From assembly GCA_022709905.1 (NCBI GenBank), contig JAKLHY010000005.1, positions 124,001 to 188,000 on the forward strand: 64,000 nucleotides of DNA. The letters run 5' to 3'. Below are positions 36,378 through 44,938 of this stretch, piece after piece. Positions within the stretch are counted from its first letter, which is position 1. Every line of letters begins with the position of its first letter. The notes beneath the pieces are model-generated. The model saw only the letters and a list, made by a program, of their open reading frames with translations, was not told where the DNA came from and searched no databases. The translations under genes and the position numbers were made by a program. Source of the DNA: Verrucomicrobiota bacterium. GTDB lineage: Bacteria; Verrucomicrobiota; Verrucomicrobiia; Limisphaerales; UBA1319.

Positions 36378-37414
36378 ATCCTCATTTCGAATTCCAATAC
36401 CCCTGGGTGCTGGTGCTGTTGGCCTTGTTGCCTGTCTATGCTTTCTTAAGAGGCCAATTTGGCGGCACAGCCACCCTTCGTTTTCCCAGCGCCGACCTGG
36501 CTCGCGCCGCCGGGGTCGCTGTCCGGGCCACGGCTGGACGATGGTTGATTTTTTTGCGGCTGTTGACTTTGGCCTTGTGCCTGGTCGCCCTCGCGGGTCC
36601 CCGGTTCGCTCACGACCGCTCGGAATCGCAGGCCAGCGGCGTCGATATCCTGCTCGTTTTGGATCTATCGTGGTCCATGATCGCCCTGGACATGAGCGGA
36701 AACGAGGAGCGGGTTAGCCGTTATGACATCGTGGAGTCCGTGATCGAGGATTTTATTCGCCGTCGTCCACACGATCGGATTGGCCTGATCGTTTTTTCGG
36801 CCGTGCCTTACCTGGCCAGTCCCCTGACGCTTAACCACGATTGGTTGATCCAGAATCTTCGCCGCCTGCACGTGGGAGTCATCCGTGAACTGGGCACGGC
36901 CATTGGCGATGCCACAGCCGCCGCGGTCCGAAGGTTGAACACTCTGAAAGACAGCAAAAGCCGAATTGCGGTTGTGCTGACCGACGGCGATCACAACAAA
37001 GGCGAACTCGATCCCGTGCCCGCCGCCGAATTGGCCGCCGCCATGGGAGTCAAGCTCTATACCATCGGGATAGGCAAAGAAGAACCGTGCGTCCTGCCTG
37101 CCTTCAATCCCGCCACCGGAAAACTCCGGTTGAGTCCCGAGGGCCAGATTGTGCCCACAATCACCATCCAACCCGCCAATTACTCGGTCCTCGGCCAGAT
37201 GGCCCGCCTGGCCCGGGGTCGATTCTATCGCGCCACCAACCGGCGCGAACTCGAAGGGATCTACCGGGAAATCGATCAACTGGAGAAAACCGAGGTGGTT
37301 CTGCGCCGTTTCACTATCTATACCCCCCTTTACCAATGGCCCCTGACGGCCGCGTTCGTGCTATTTTCTCTCGAAGTATTGCTCGCCAACACCCGTTATC
37401 GTCGTATTCCTTGA
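36374..37414 (+). CDS. batA: VWA-domain membrane protein BatA-like
   Basis: 346-aa inner-membrane protein. Two N-terminal membrane helices (residues about 9-25 and 57-76) precede a VWA domain with the MIDAS motif DLSWSMI near residue 95 and a partner loop with TDGDHN. A C-terminal helix (about 318-340, LYQWPLTAAFVLFSLEVLL) follows. The start at 36374 overlaps the preceding gene's stop (ATGA); longer in-frame starts would enter that gene. BatA is a core component of Bat envelope-maintenance operons. BatB-C follows after 2 bp. Confidence 0.9.
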   Translation: MNPHFEFQYPWVLVLLALLPVYAFLRGQFGGTATLRFPSADLARAAGVAVRATAGRWLIFLRLLTLALCLVALAGPRFAHDRSESQASGVDILLVLDLSWSMIALDMSGNEERVSRYDIVESVIEDFIRRRPHDRIGLIVFSAVPYLASPLTLNHDWLIQNLRRLHVGVIRELGTAIGDATAAAVRRLNTLKDSKSRIAVVLTDGDHNKGELDPVPAAELAAAMGVKLYTIGIGKEEPCVLPAFNPATGKLRLSPEGQIVPTITIQPANYSVLGQMARLARGRFYRATNRRELEGIYREIDQLEKTEVVLRRFTIYTPLYQWPLTAAFVLFSLEVLLANTRYRRIP

Positions 37415-37416
37415 GC

Positions 37417-39333
37417 ATGGATTTTACACATCCACACTTTGCGGAGCCCTCCTGGTTGTGGCTGGCTGTTCTGGGACCGATGGTGGCCCTGGGAATCCTT
37501 TTGGCCTCTCGAAGGGCGCGTCAAAGGCAACTCCATCGGTTCGCGGCAGACCCGCAGGCCCAACCTCTCCTTTCCTCTCACAGCCCGGCCCGGCGTGCCC
37601 TTAAGAATGCCATGGCACTTTTCATCATTGCCGGCATGGGCTTGGCCCTGGCGCGCCCCCAGTGGGGCACCCGGTCTGAAATGGCCCAGGCTCTCGGCGA
37701 TGATGTCCTCTTCCTCCTGGACTGCTCCCACAGCATGCTGGCCTCCGATGTGCGCCCCAATCGCCTGACCCGCGCCAAGCTGGCCATCCTGGATTTCGTC
37801 CGGCAACAGAGCTTCGGTCGTATCGGCTTGGTGGCCTTTGCCGGCGATGCCTTCCTGCAATGCCCGCTGACCTTCGATTTGGATGCATTCAATGAGGCGT
37901 TGATCGCGGTGGATGACCAAACCATTCCCGTTTTAGGCACCGACCTCGGCCGGGCTTTGGACGAGGGCTTTCTGGCCATGGAGAAAAATGATCGCCGCAA
38001 AATCATGATCCTGTTGACCGATGGGGAAGACCTGGAAAAAACCGGAATAGACACGGCTCGCAAGCTGGGCGACCAGGGTGTGGTTGTCTTTAGCGTCGGC
38101 GTGGGCACCCGCCCCGGCAGCCCCATTCAGATGACCAACGCCCAAGGCATCGTCGAATGGCTCCGAGATAGCCAGGGACGCATGGTTCAAAGCCACCTGG
38201 ATGAAGAGGTTCTGCGCGCCGTCGCCCAGGTCACCCAAGGCTCGTATCAACCCCTGGGCCCGGTCGGTGAGGGCATGCGACGCATCCAACGCCAACTCGA
38301 AAACACCCCCGCCCTTTTCCGTCATCAACCGCAGCGTCAACTGGGAATTGACCGATTTCACCTGTTTCTCGCCTGTGTTGTGGCATTGCTCGTCCTGGAA
38401 TCCCTGATCAGCACGCGCAGAAAATCCACACCGCATGCGGCGATCTTGGCCTGCCTGCTGTCATTCTGGCTTCCTCCTCCTGACGCGCGGGCTCAAACGC
38501 CACCGGCACCCGCCTCGGCCCCGCGGCTATTCAACCAGGGTTCCCGCTGGTTGGAGGAAGGCAAACTCCGCGAAGCCGAGCAAATCCTCATCGAAGCCCT
38601 GCTGCTCCAGGATGTCTCATGGCAGCCAGCCATCCTTTACAATTTGGCCCATGCCCGATTTCGTCTGGGGGCCGAGGCTCTCAAACAAGATCCACTGCCC
38701 GAGGCTCTGCCCGAATTGGAGGCGGCCCGCACCATGCAAGCAGACAAAGCCATCGCGGATGCCGACACCGCCCTCGCCCAACAAAGGATCGAGACAATCG
38801 TCGCCGCTTACCGGCAGGCGCGCGCCGCCCGCCGCCAGCTCAAGCCGGTCGCGGATGCCGTCAAAGCCGCACTGAACGCCCATCGCAACGCCCTCCTGCG
38901 CTGGGAACGCGCCTCGAGCGACTTCAAGAGCGCCGTCGAGCTGAATCCCGGCGACGGCGATGCGCGCTTCAACGCCGGTATCGTGGATCAGCACATTGCG
39001 CGGCTGGTGGAACAAGTCCAGCAGCTCCAGAAAAGCATGCAAAGCCTGGCCGGACAACGCCAGCAGCTCCAGCAGAAAATCGAGGCCATGAAAAAATTCC
39101 TGCCCAAAGAACTCCAGGAAGACGGGGGCGACGAGGAGGATGAGGAGAGTCAAAATCCGCTACCCAAGCCGGGAGACAAGGAAAAGCCCGGCCGCGAAGG
39201 CAAGGAAAAAATGATGACCCGTGAAGAAGCCGCGCAACTGCTCAATTCCCTCAGGCTCGATGCCAATCGCAAGCTTCCCATGGGAAGGGAACAAACCGGA
39301 CCATCAGACAACCGCCAAGGGAAAACATGGTAG
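37417..39333 (+). CDS. batBC: BatB-BatC fusion: VWA domain plus TPR/coiled-coil tail
   Basis: 638 aa from the ATG at 37417; earlier in-frame starts lie in the BatA gene. The N-terminal part is BatB: membrane helix near 15-30, MIDAS DCSHSM near residue 103, and a second helix at about 314-333. A second, signal-like hydrophobic stretch at about 341-360 (AILACLLSFWLPPPDARAQ) is followed by a BatC-type TPR region (residues about 370-500, FNQGSRWLEEGKLREAEQILIEALL), a coiled coil rich in Gln/Lys and an acidic/basic tail. The internal signal-like segment is a scar of the gene fusion. BatD overlaps its stop by 7 bp. Confidence 0.85.
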   Translation: MDFTHPHFAEPSWLWLAVLGPMVALGILLASRRARQRQLHRFAADPQAQPLLSSHSPARRALKNAMALFIIAGMGLALARPQWGTRSEMAQALGDDVLFLLDCSHSMLASDVRPNRLTRAKLAILDFVRQQSFGRIGLVAFAGDAFLQCPLTFDLDAFNEALIAVDDQTIPVLGTDLGRALDEGFLAMEKNDRRKIMILLTDGEDLEKTGIDTARKLGDQGVVVFSVGVGTRPGSPIQMTNAQGIVEWLRDSQGRMVQSHLDEEVLRAVAQVTQGSYQPLGPVGEGMRRIQRQLENTPALFRHQPQRQLGIDRFHLFLACVVALLVLESLISTRRKSTPHAAILACLLSFWLPPPDARAQTPPAPASAPRLFNQGSRWLEEGKLREAEQILIEALLLQDVSWQPAILYNLAHARFRLGAEALKQDPLPEALPELEAARTMQADKAIADADTALAQQRIETIVAAYRQARAARRQLKPVADAVKAALNAHRNALLRWERASSDFKSAVELNPGDGDARFNAGIVDQHIARLVEQVQQLQKSMQSLAGQRQQLQQKIEAMKKFLPKELQEDGGDEEDEESQNPLPKPGDKEKPGREGKEKMMTREEAAQLLNSLRLDANRKLPMGREQTGPSDNRQGKTW

Positions 39334-41210
39334 CCATGAATCGCCTCTTCATATTTCTGCTCCTCCTGTTCAGTCTGCCAATCCCCCTGAGCGCACAGAC
39401 TGCCACCAACAACGTTCCGCGCGCCACAATCTCCGCCGTCTTGGCCGCCCCTACCAATGATCCCTTGATCCAAATCATGATGCAACAGCCCAGCATCGAC
39501 ACGGAAAGCCCAGTGGTGATCACCGCCGAGTTCGATCCTCCCGCGGTTCCCCTGGACGAACGGGCAACCTACCGTCTCGTCATCACCGCTATGAACGGCG
39601 GCATTCAACTCCCGGAAAACCTGCCTTCCCCCCCCGGACTCGAACTCAAATCCGCCACTCACGCTGAACATTATTCCAGCGCGAATAACAAGTTGTTTCC
39701 GCGCACCACCTTCCTCTATCACGCCCGAGCCCAAACCAACGGCACCTACGTCATGCCCGGCTTTGTCCTTTCAGTCTACGGAAAACCCTACACCACGCCT
39801 CCAGCCCAGGTGAGTTTTCTGCCAACGTCCAGCGTCGCAGGCTCCGCCCCCTTGCGGTTGAAGATCGAGTTCCCCCCCGGCGATCTTTATGTTGGACAAG
39901 CCATTCCCTTGCGCCTGATTCTCATGGAACAGTCTCCAGGGGTGCTCCATGGTTTCTTTAATCCCAAGGTCGTTTCCGACGCTTTTCTGCCGGATCCGAC
40001 GCCGGTCCGTTATTCCCGCACTGTGGTCGATGATGGGGGCAAGCCGCGGGCCGCATTTGTTAACGAGATCGCGATCTCTCCGATCAAGGAAGGCCATCAC
40101 ACCGTTTTAGTGCACGCCCAGGTCGCCGCCGCCTCAGCGAATGCGGCCCAGTCCGGCGCCATCCCCTTCTACAATCCCCTCATCGATTCGAATCCAATCC
40201 AGGTCCAGATCAAACCTTTGCCCGCGGAAGGGCGGTTGCCAGGATTCTCCGGGGCTATCGGCGATTTTCAGTTGGATCCCCCCCAGCTTTCCACCAATGT
40301 GATCCGCGCGGGCGAGCCGCTGGTCCTGACCGTCTCCGTTCGGGGCGAAGGCAATTTCTCACGCCTGATGCCTCCGCCTGTGCCCCAGTCCTCGGCTTGG
40401 CAAGTCTTTCCTCCAATGACAGAACCAGTGCTGCAAGTCCAGGGTTTCCTCCAAGGGGGCAAGGGGTTCGCCTTCACCCTAATCCCCTTGAATGACCAGG
40501 TGCAACACACGCCCTCCATCCCGTTTTCGTATTTCCAGCCTCGGACCAAAACCTACGTGGACCTGACCATTCCCCCGATCAAGATTACCGTGAAACCGGC
40601 TCCGGGCCCGGTTGCTGCCACCCCATCGTCAACAACAGCCCCCTCGGCTTCCCCGCCCGAACCGGAAATCGAAAACCGTGAGAACCCCCTTTCCCTGACC
40701 GCCCTGGCGGAGCACCCCGGGCACGATTACTCGAGTCTCAAGGCGTTGCAGCAGCAAACCTGGTTCCACCTGCTCCAGCTGTTGCCGGCCTCTCTCCTCA
40801 CTGGACTCTGGCTTCGAGCCCGCTACCAACACCACCAGAAAGCCCACCCGGAATTGGCGGTTCGACGACGGGCGCGACGCGCCTTGCGCCGGCACATGAG
40901 ATCTCTGCGCCGGGCCTCGCGTCGTCGGGACGGCCCCGCCTTTGCCACCGCCGCCACAAACGCCCTGCGAGAGGTCTGCGCCCCCCAAATCTCCGCCCAT
41001 CCCTCCGCTCTCACCAGCCAGGATGTCCTGAGAATCCTCCCCAAGGACGCCGATCTCCCTGAAAACACCGCCGCCATACTCCATCTGTTCTCGGCCTCGG
41101 ATCACCGACGCTTTCATCCTCAGCCGCCCCCCATCGATTCGCTATGCGCGCTCGAATCGGATACGGAACGAATCATCAGGGTCCTGAAACGCCAACTATC
41201 CCATTCTTGA
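39327..41210 (+). CDS. batD: BatD-like protein
   Basis: 627-aa exported protein with a signal peptide (LFIFLLLLFSLPIPLSAQ) and extended beta-sandwich domains, as in BatD ('oxygen tolerance') proteins. A membrane helix near residue 485 (LLQLLPASLLTGLWL) is followed by a cytoplasmic Arg-rich tail (RRRARRALRRHMRSLRRASRRRD). An ATG at 39336 is an alternative start, but 39327 has the better Shine-Dalgarno (AAGGGAAA). The start overlaps the BatB-C stop by 7 bp. The BatE gene follows after 7 bp. Confidence 0.88.
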   Translation: MVAMNRLFIFLLLLFSLPIPLSAQTATNNVPRATISAVLAAPTNDPLIQIMMQQPSIDTESPVVITAEFDPPAVPLDERATYRLVITAMNGGIQLPENLPSPPGLELKSATHAEHYSSANNKLFPRTTFLYHARAQTNGTYVMPGFVLSVYGKPYTTPPAQVSFLPTSSVAGSAPLRLKIEFPPGDLYVGQAIPLRLILMEQSPGVLHGFFNPKVVSDAFLPDPTPVRYSRTVVDDGGKPRAAFVNEIAISPIKEGHHTVLVHAQVAAASANAAQSGAIPFYNPLIDSNPIQVQIKPLPAEGRLPGFSGAIGDFQLDPPQLSTNVIRAGEPLVLTVSVRGEGNFSRLMPPPVPQSSAWQVFPPMTEPVLQVQGFLQGGKGFAFTLIPLNDQVQHTPSIPFSYFQPRTKTYVDLTIPPIKITVKPAPGPVAATPSSTTAPSASPPEPEIENRENPLSLTALAEHPGHDYSSLKALQQQTWFHLLQLLPASLLTGLWLRARYQHHQKAHPELAVRRRARRALRRHMRSLRRASRRRDGPAFATAATNALREVCAPQISAHPSALTSQDVLRILPKDADLPENTAAILHLFSASDHRRFHPQPPPIDSLCALESDTERIIRVLKRQLSHS

Positions 41211-41217
41211 ATTCTCC

Positions 41218-42015
41218 ATGCAGCCAAATCTCAAACCCTTCCTGCAGGCCCGCGTCCGCCGGGGTTTAATCCTGGGTCTCCTGGCGTTTGCTCTCGGATT
41301 CTTCCCTGGCAATCCCGGGATGGCTCAATCCAATCAGGCACTCGCAGCCGCGCGTTCGTTGTTTACGCAAGGCACAGAGGCTTTTCTTGCGGGGGACTAC
41401 ACCACGGCAGCCCGGTTGTATCGGGAATCCGCCAGTCAGCGGCCATCGGCCGGCGTTTTTTTGAACTTGGGGCATGCAGAATGGAAGCTGGGCCATGTGG
41501 GCCCCGCTGTGTTGGCCTGGGAACGCGCCCAATGGCTTGATCCCCTCAATCCAGATGCCAAAACAAATTTGCGTTTTGCCCGAAAACAAACCCAGTTGGA
41601 CGCTCCCAACTCCACCTGGTATGAAGTCTGTTCCACCTGGCTTCCCTCCGGTTTCTGGGCATGGCTCGCCTGTCTCAGCTTCTGGACCGCCCTCGCCCTG
41701 CTGGTGTTGCCCGGCCTTCTCTCACGCCAGAAGACCGAGTGGCAACAAGGCCTGGCCGCCGCCGCGTTTGCTGTTTTCCTTCTGACGTTGCCCGCCTTGG
41801 CAGGCATCCAGTCCCGATCCGCGTGGGGCATCGTTACAGACGACCGCGCTCACCTGAGAATCACCCCCACCGAACATGGCCAGATCCTGACCAAACTCAA
41901 TCCGGGTGAACTGGCCAAACTTGAACGCCGGCGCGGTGATTTCTGGTTCATTCGCGCCAACAATACCGCCGCCGGCTGGATCAAGGCATCCGAGTTCAGC
42001 TTGATCTCCCCTTAG
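41218..42015 (+). CDS. batE: BatE-like TPR/SH3 membrane protein
   Basis: 265 aa and the last gene of the Bat operon. A signal peptide (LLAFALGFFPGNPGMAQ) is followed by TPR-type helices (residues about 40-120), two membrane helices (about 142-162 and 172-192) and a C-terminal SH3-type domain (WGIVTDDRAHLRITPTEHG to GWIKASEF). This order matches BatE. The stop codon TAG at 42013-42015 falls inside the left end of the terminal-inverted-repeat element, so the element supplies the terminating triplet. Confidence 0.85.
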   Translation: MQPNLKPFLQARVRRGLILGLLAFALGFFPGNPGMAQSNQALAAARSLFTQGTEAFLAGDYTTAARLYRESASQRPSAGVFLNLGHAEWKLGHVGPAVLAWERAQWLDPLNPDAKTNLRFARKQTQLDAPNSTWYEVCSTWLPSGFWAWLACLSFWTALALLVLPGLLSRQKTEWQQGLAAAAFAVFLLTLPALAGIQSRSAWGIVTDDRAHLRITPTEHGQILTKLNPGELAKLERRRGDFWFIRANNTAAGWIKASEFSLISP

Positions 42016-42291
42016 GGTCGGTGCAAAAATAAATTCCGATTTTGCTGCTGAGGATTTGGCTCGCTGGCGAGGCTCGACGAGGGAAGATACCCGCAGGGGT
42101 CTCTGACCGAGGAGTAACGAAGCCAGCGAGCCAAATCCTCGCAGCCCTCCGGGGCGGGGCGGCGCCGGGTCATCTGCGTTGTTGCGTGGACGGTCGAGTA
42201 TCACCGAGGATACACTCTCGCCCACGCGCCTAGCATCTGACCCGGCGGCGCTCCCGCCAAAATCGCAAGTTATTTTTGCACGGACCCTTAG
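42011..42291 (+). mobile_element. 281-bp element with terminal inverted repeats and two nested hairpins
   Basis: The ends are 34-bp inverted repeats (42,011-42,044 and 42,258-42,291) sharing the core GTGCAAAAATAA, with 4 mismatches. Hairpin 1 is a nearly perfect 24/25-nt inverted repeat (42,044-42,068 with 42,122-42,145, arm core GGATTTGGCTCGCTGGC) with a 53-nt loop. Hairpin 2 pairs 42,153-42,172 with 42,238-42,258. It encodes no protein. This resembles a MITE or a REP/REPIN-type non-autonomous element. A half copy lies at 16,157-16,231. No transposase is nearby. Confidence 0.8.
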
Positions 42292-42456
42292 ACCAGCCTC
42301 AGACCCGCTCGATGCGGGCCGGCATTTCGTCAAAGCGCCCGTTTGAGACTTATCCGCGCTCATGCGAACCGCCGCGCGATTTGCACGGAATTCACCTCCC
42401 TGGCGGGACACACACGCAATCAGGATGATCGGGACCTGGCGGCCCTCGGCGCGCTA
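42292..42456. other. Intergenic region after the TIR element
   Basis: Together with the element, this makes a 441-bp gap between batE and asnS. The remaining 165 bp contain no gene or clear signal that I can support. The two flanking genes converge here. Confidence 0.5.
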
Positions 42457-43818
42457 TTAATAATCCGCGTTGCCCGGGGTGCGAGGGAATGGAATGACAT
42501 CGCGAATATTGCCAACCCCAGTCAGGAACATGAGAAGGCGCTCGAAGCCGACGCCGAACCCCGCATGGGGGACGGTGCCATAGCGGCGCAGATCGGCATA
42601 CCACCCATAGTCTTCCTCCCGGAGTTTATGGTAGCGCATGTTTTCGCGAAGCACGTCGAGCCGTTCCTCGCGCTGGGCGCCGCCAATCACCTCCCCAATC
42701 CCCGGCACAAGAATGTCCATCGCCGTTACGGTTTTCTGATCGTCGTTGAGCCGCATGTAAAACGGCTTGATCTCCCGGGGATAATTAAACACCGTCACCG
42801 GACATCGGAACAGTTCCTCGGTGAGAAAACGTTCGTGCTCCGATTGCAGGTTCTGACCATATTCCACCGGGTATTCGAAGCTCTTACCGCTTTTCTTGAG
42901 GAGATCGACCGCCTCGGTGTAGGCCACACGCTGAAACGGCCGATCCACCACAAACCGAAGCCGCGACAACAACTCTTTGTCCACAAACTTGCTGAACAAA
43001 CCCAGGTCCTCGGCGCAGTGATCCAACACGTAACAGGCCATCGCCTTGATAAAGGTCTCCCCCAATTCCATATCTCCGGTCAGATCGCAAAAGGCCATTT
43101 CCGGCTCAATCATCCAGAACTCGGCCGCATGCCGCGAGGTATTCGAGTTCTCCGCCCGAAACGTCGGGCCGAAGGTATAAATGTTGGACAATGCGCACGC
43201 AAAGGTCTCCCCTTCCAGCTGGCCGCTGACGGTCAGATAGGTCGGTTTGCCAAAGAAATCCGCTTCAGGCGGCTGGGAGTCCGATCCCTTCAGCGTCGTC
43301 ACCCGAAACATCTCCCCTGCCCCTTCGCAGTCGCTGGCCGTGATAATCGGCGTATGCACGTATACAAAATCGCGCTCCTGAAAAAATTGATGCACCGCCA
43401 GCGCCAGCCGGCTGCGCGTCCGAAAAACCGCCCCAAACAAATTCGAGCGCGGACGCAGATGCGCAATTGTCCGCAAAAACTCGAGCGAATGCCCCTTCTT
43501 TTGCAGAGGATAACTCGAATCCACCGTTCCAATCAGCCGCACCCGAGTCGCCTGCATCTCCCACTTCTGCCCCGCCGCGGGTGAAGCCACTAGCCGGCCC
43601 TCGACCATGGCCGACGCCCCGGTCGAGAGTTGGGGCAGATCGCCGAATCCTTCCGCGTTCGGATCCACCACCACCTGCAAATTCGCCAGACACGATCCAT
43701 CGTTCAGTTCCAAAAACGAGAACCCCTTCGAATCCCGACGGGTCCGAACCCATCCCTGGGCTGTGATTTGTTCCCGCGGTTCAGATGAGGAAAGCAGATG
43801 CTTAATCAGCGTGCGCAT
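42457..43818 (-). CDS. asnS: Asparagine-tRNA ligase
   Basis: 453-aa class II aminoacyl-tRNA synthetase. An N-terminal OB-fold anticodon-binding domain (residues about 15-110, [19 protein letters not shown]) precedes the catalytic domain with motif 2 ([22 protein letters not shown]) and motif 3 ([15 protein letters not shown]). The motif 1 region is near [15 protein letters not shown]. Length is typical of AsnS. It starts with ATG at 43818; divergent bioD lies 118 bp away, so the two promoters share this gap. Confidence 0.93.
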   Translation of the reverse strand: MRTLIKHLLSSSEPREQITAQGWVRTRRDSKGFSFLELNDGSCLANLQVVVDPNAEGFGDLPQLSTGASAMVEGRLVASPAAGQKWEMQATRVRLIGTVDSSYPLQKKGHSLEFLRTIAHLRPRSNLFGAVFRTRSRLALAVHQFFQERDFVYVHTPIITASDCEGAGEMFRVTTLKGSDSQPPEADFFGKPTYLTVSGQLEGETFACALSNIYTFGPTFRAENSNTSRHAAEFWMIEPEMAFCDLTGDMELGETFIKAMACYVLDHCAEDLGLFSKFVDKELLSRLRFVVDRPFQRVAYTEAVDLLKKSGKSFEYPVEYGQNLQSEHERFLTEELFRCPVTVFNYPREIKPFYMRLNDDQKTVTAMDILVPGIGEVIGGAQREERLDVLRENMRYHKLREEDYGWYADLRRYGTVPHAGFGVGFERLLMFLTGVGNIRDVIPFPRTPGNADY

Positions 43819-43936
43819 AAGTTTATATAATTAATGGTCGATCGAATTAGCAAAGCCGTCGCGTTTAATAAAGCAAAAACACCCCGGCCCCGGTTTTCGT
43901 CGTCAGAAACGCCCCCATCCGATACGATGCATTGCC

Positions 43937-44623
43937 ATGGGTGCAACAACGATTGTGATCACCGGAACCGATACCGGCGTTGGCAAAACAGTCCTGACTG
44001 CCCTTCTGATAAGGCATGCGCGACAAAAAGGGGTTCACGCGGCGGCTTTCAAACCGATTGCTTCGGGGGATCGTGCCGATGCCTCCTGGCTGGCCAAAGC
44101 CCAGAATGGCAATCCAGATCTCAATCGTATTAATCCCTGGCATTTTCCTGCCCCCATCTCCCCCTTGTTGGCCGCCCGTCGGCAACATCGGCGGGTATCG
44201 CTCTCCAGTGTGTTAAACTTCTTGCGAGAGGCAGGACGCGGCCTGGATGTTCTCCTGATCGAAGGAGCCGGCGGCCTGCTGAGCCCGTTAGGGGAAGGCT
44301 TCGACACCCGCACGCTGATCGCCCAGTTAAAGACCGAGACCATGGTGGTCTGTCCCAACCGCCTTGGAGCGGTCGGTCAGGCGCGACTCGTCCTGGCCGC
44401 GCTTCCCCTGGCGTCCGCCAAGAAGGCCATCATCGTCCTGGTTCAATCCCCGGTCTGTGATGCCGCCTCAAAATCCAACGCAACCCTCCTGGCTGAATAT
44501 ATCGGCAGGGACCGGATCCTGGATTTTCCGTGGCTTTCATCAAGCCAGCTTCAGTTCCACGATCCCCTGCCCTCCTCCGCCCGCACGACCCTCGAAGCCC
44601 TCTGCCAGCATTTTCTGCCCTGA
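43937..44623 (+). CDS. bioD: Dethiobiotin synthetase
   Basis: 228-aa ATP-dependent carboxylase that closes the ureido ring of dethiobiotin in biotin synthesis. The P-loop TGTDTGVGKT (residues 10-19) and the lysine in FKPIASGD are present, as is EGAGGLLSPL for substrate binding. The C-terminal part is complete. It stands alone between asnS and alaS; bioA lies 13 kb away and bioB/bioF are not in the window. Confidence 0.9.
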   Translation: MGATTIVITGTDTGVGKTVLTALLIRHARQKGVHAAAFKPIASGDRADASWLAKAQNGNPDLNRINPWHFPAPISPLLAARRQHRRVSLSSVLNFLREAGRGLDVLLIEGAGGLLSPLGEGFDTRTLIAQLKTETMVVCPNRLGAVGQARLVLAALPLASAKKAIIVLVQSPVCDAASKSNATLLAEYIGRDRILDFPWLSSSQLQFHDPLPSSARTTLEALCQHFLP

Positions 44624-44938
44624 GCCAACATTCCCCCCGTGCGCCTGTGGCACTCGCCCCATTGCTCCCGGCCGCTCCAATTGCCCATGCCTTGCCCTGG
44701 GCCGATCGAGGCTCCGCGACAAAATAACGCGCAGCTACGCATTATTTTGTCGCGATGACTGGCGGTCGGCACGCGATTTTGACTGGCGGACAGGAAGGAA
44801 TGGAAGCTCTTGATGGGCGGAGCACGGCATCCATCGAGCGCCAGTCAAAAAACTTCCGCTAGCCAGAAGGGCTCCTTTTTTCGTAATGTTCGACCCTTTA
44901 AAGAGAACCGGCAGTTGCCGGATTCTTGCGGTGCGATT
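44624..44938. other. Leader region between bioD and alaS
   Basis: 315 bp without a supported gene. It holds the hairpin at 44,715-44,754 and the inverted repeat described there. A small stem with AGCC and GGCT arms followed by six T lies at about 44,861-44,881, resembling an attenuator or weak terminator. The in-frame ATG-like starts before 44939 have no family similarity to AlaRS. Confidence 0.45.
44715..44754. repeat. Near-perfect 17-bp hairpin between bioD and alaS
   Basis: Arms 44,715-44,731 (CGCGACAAAATAACGCG) and 44,738-44,754 pair with one mismatch around a 6-nt loop CAGCTA. No T-run follows, so it is not a simple terminator. Downstream, GACTGGCGG occurs at 44,757-44,765 and 44,781-44,789. 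A perfect 12-bp inverted repeat TTTTGACTGGCG / CGCCAGTCAAAA sits at 44,777-44,788 and 44,839-44,850. It looks like a REP-like or small element remnant. Confidence 0.6.
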
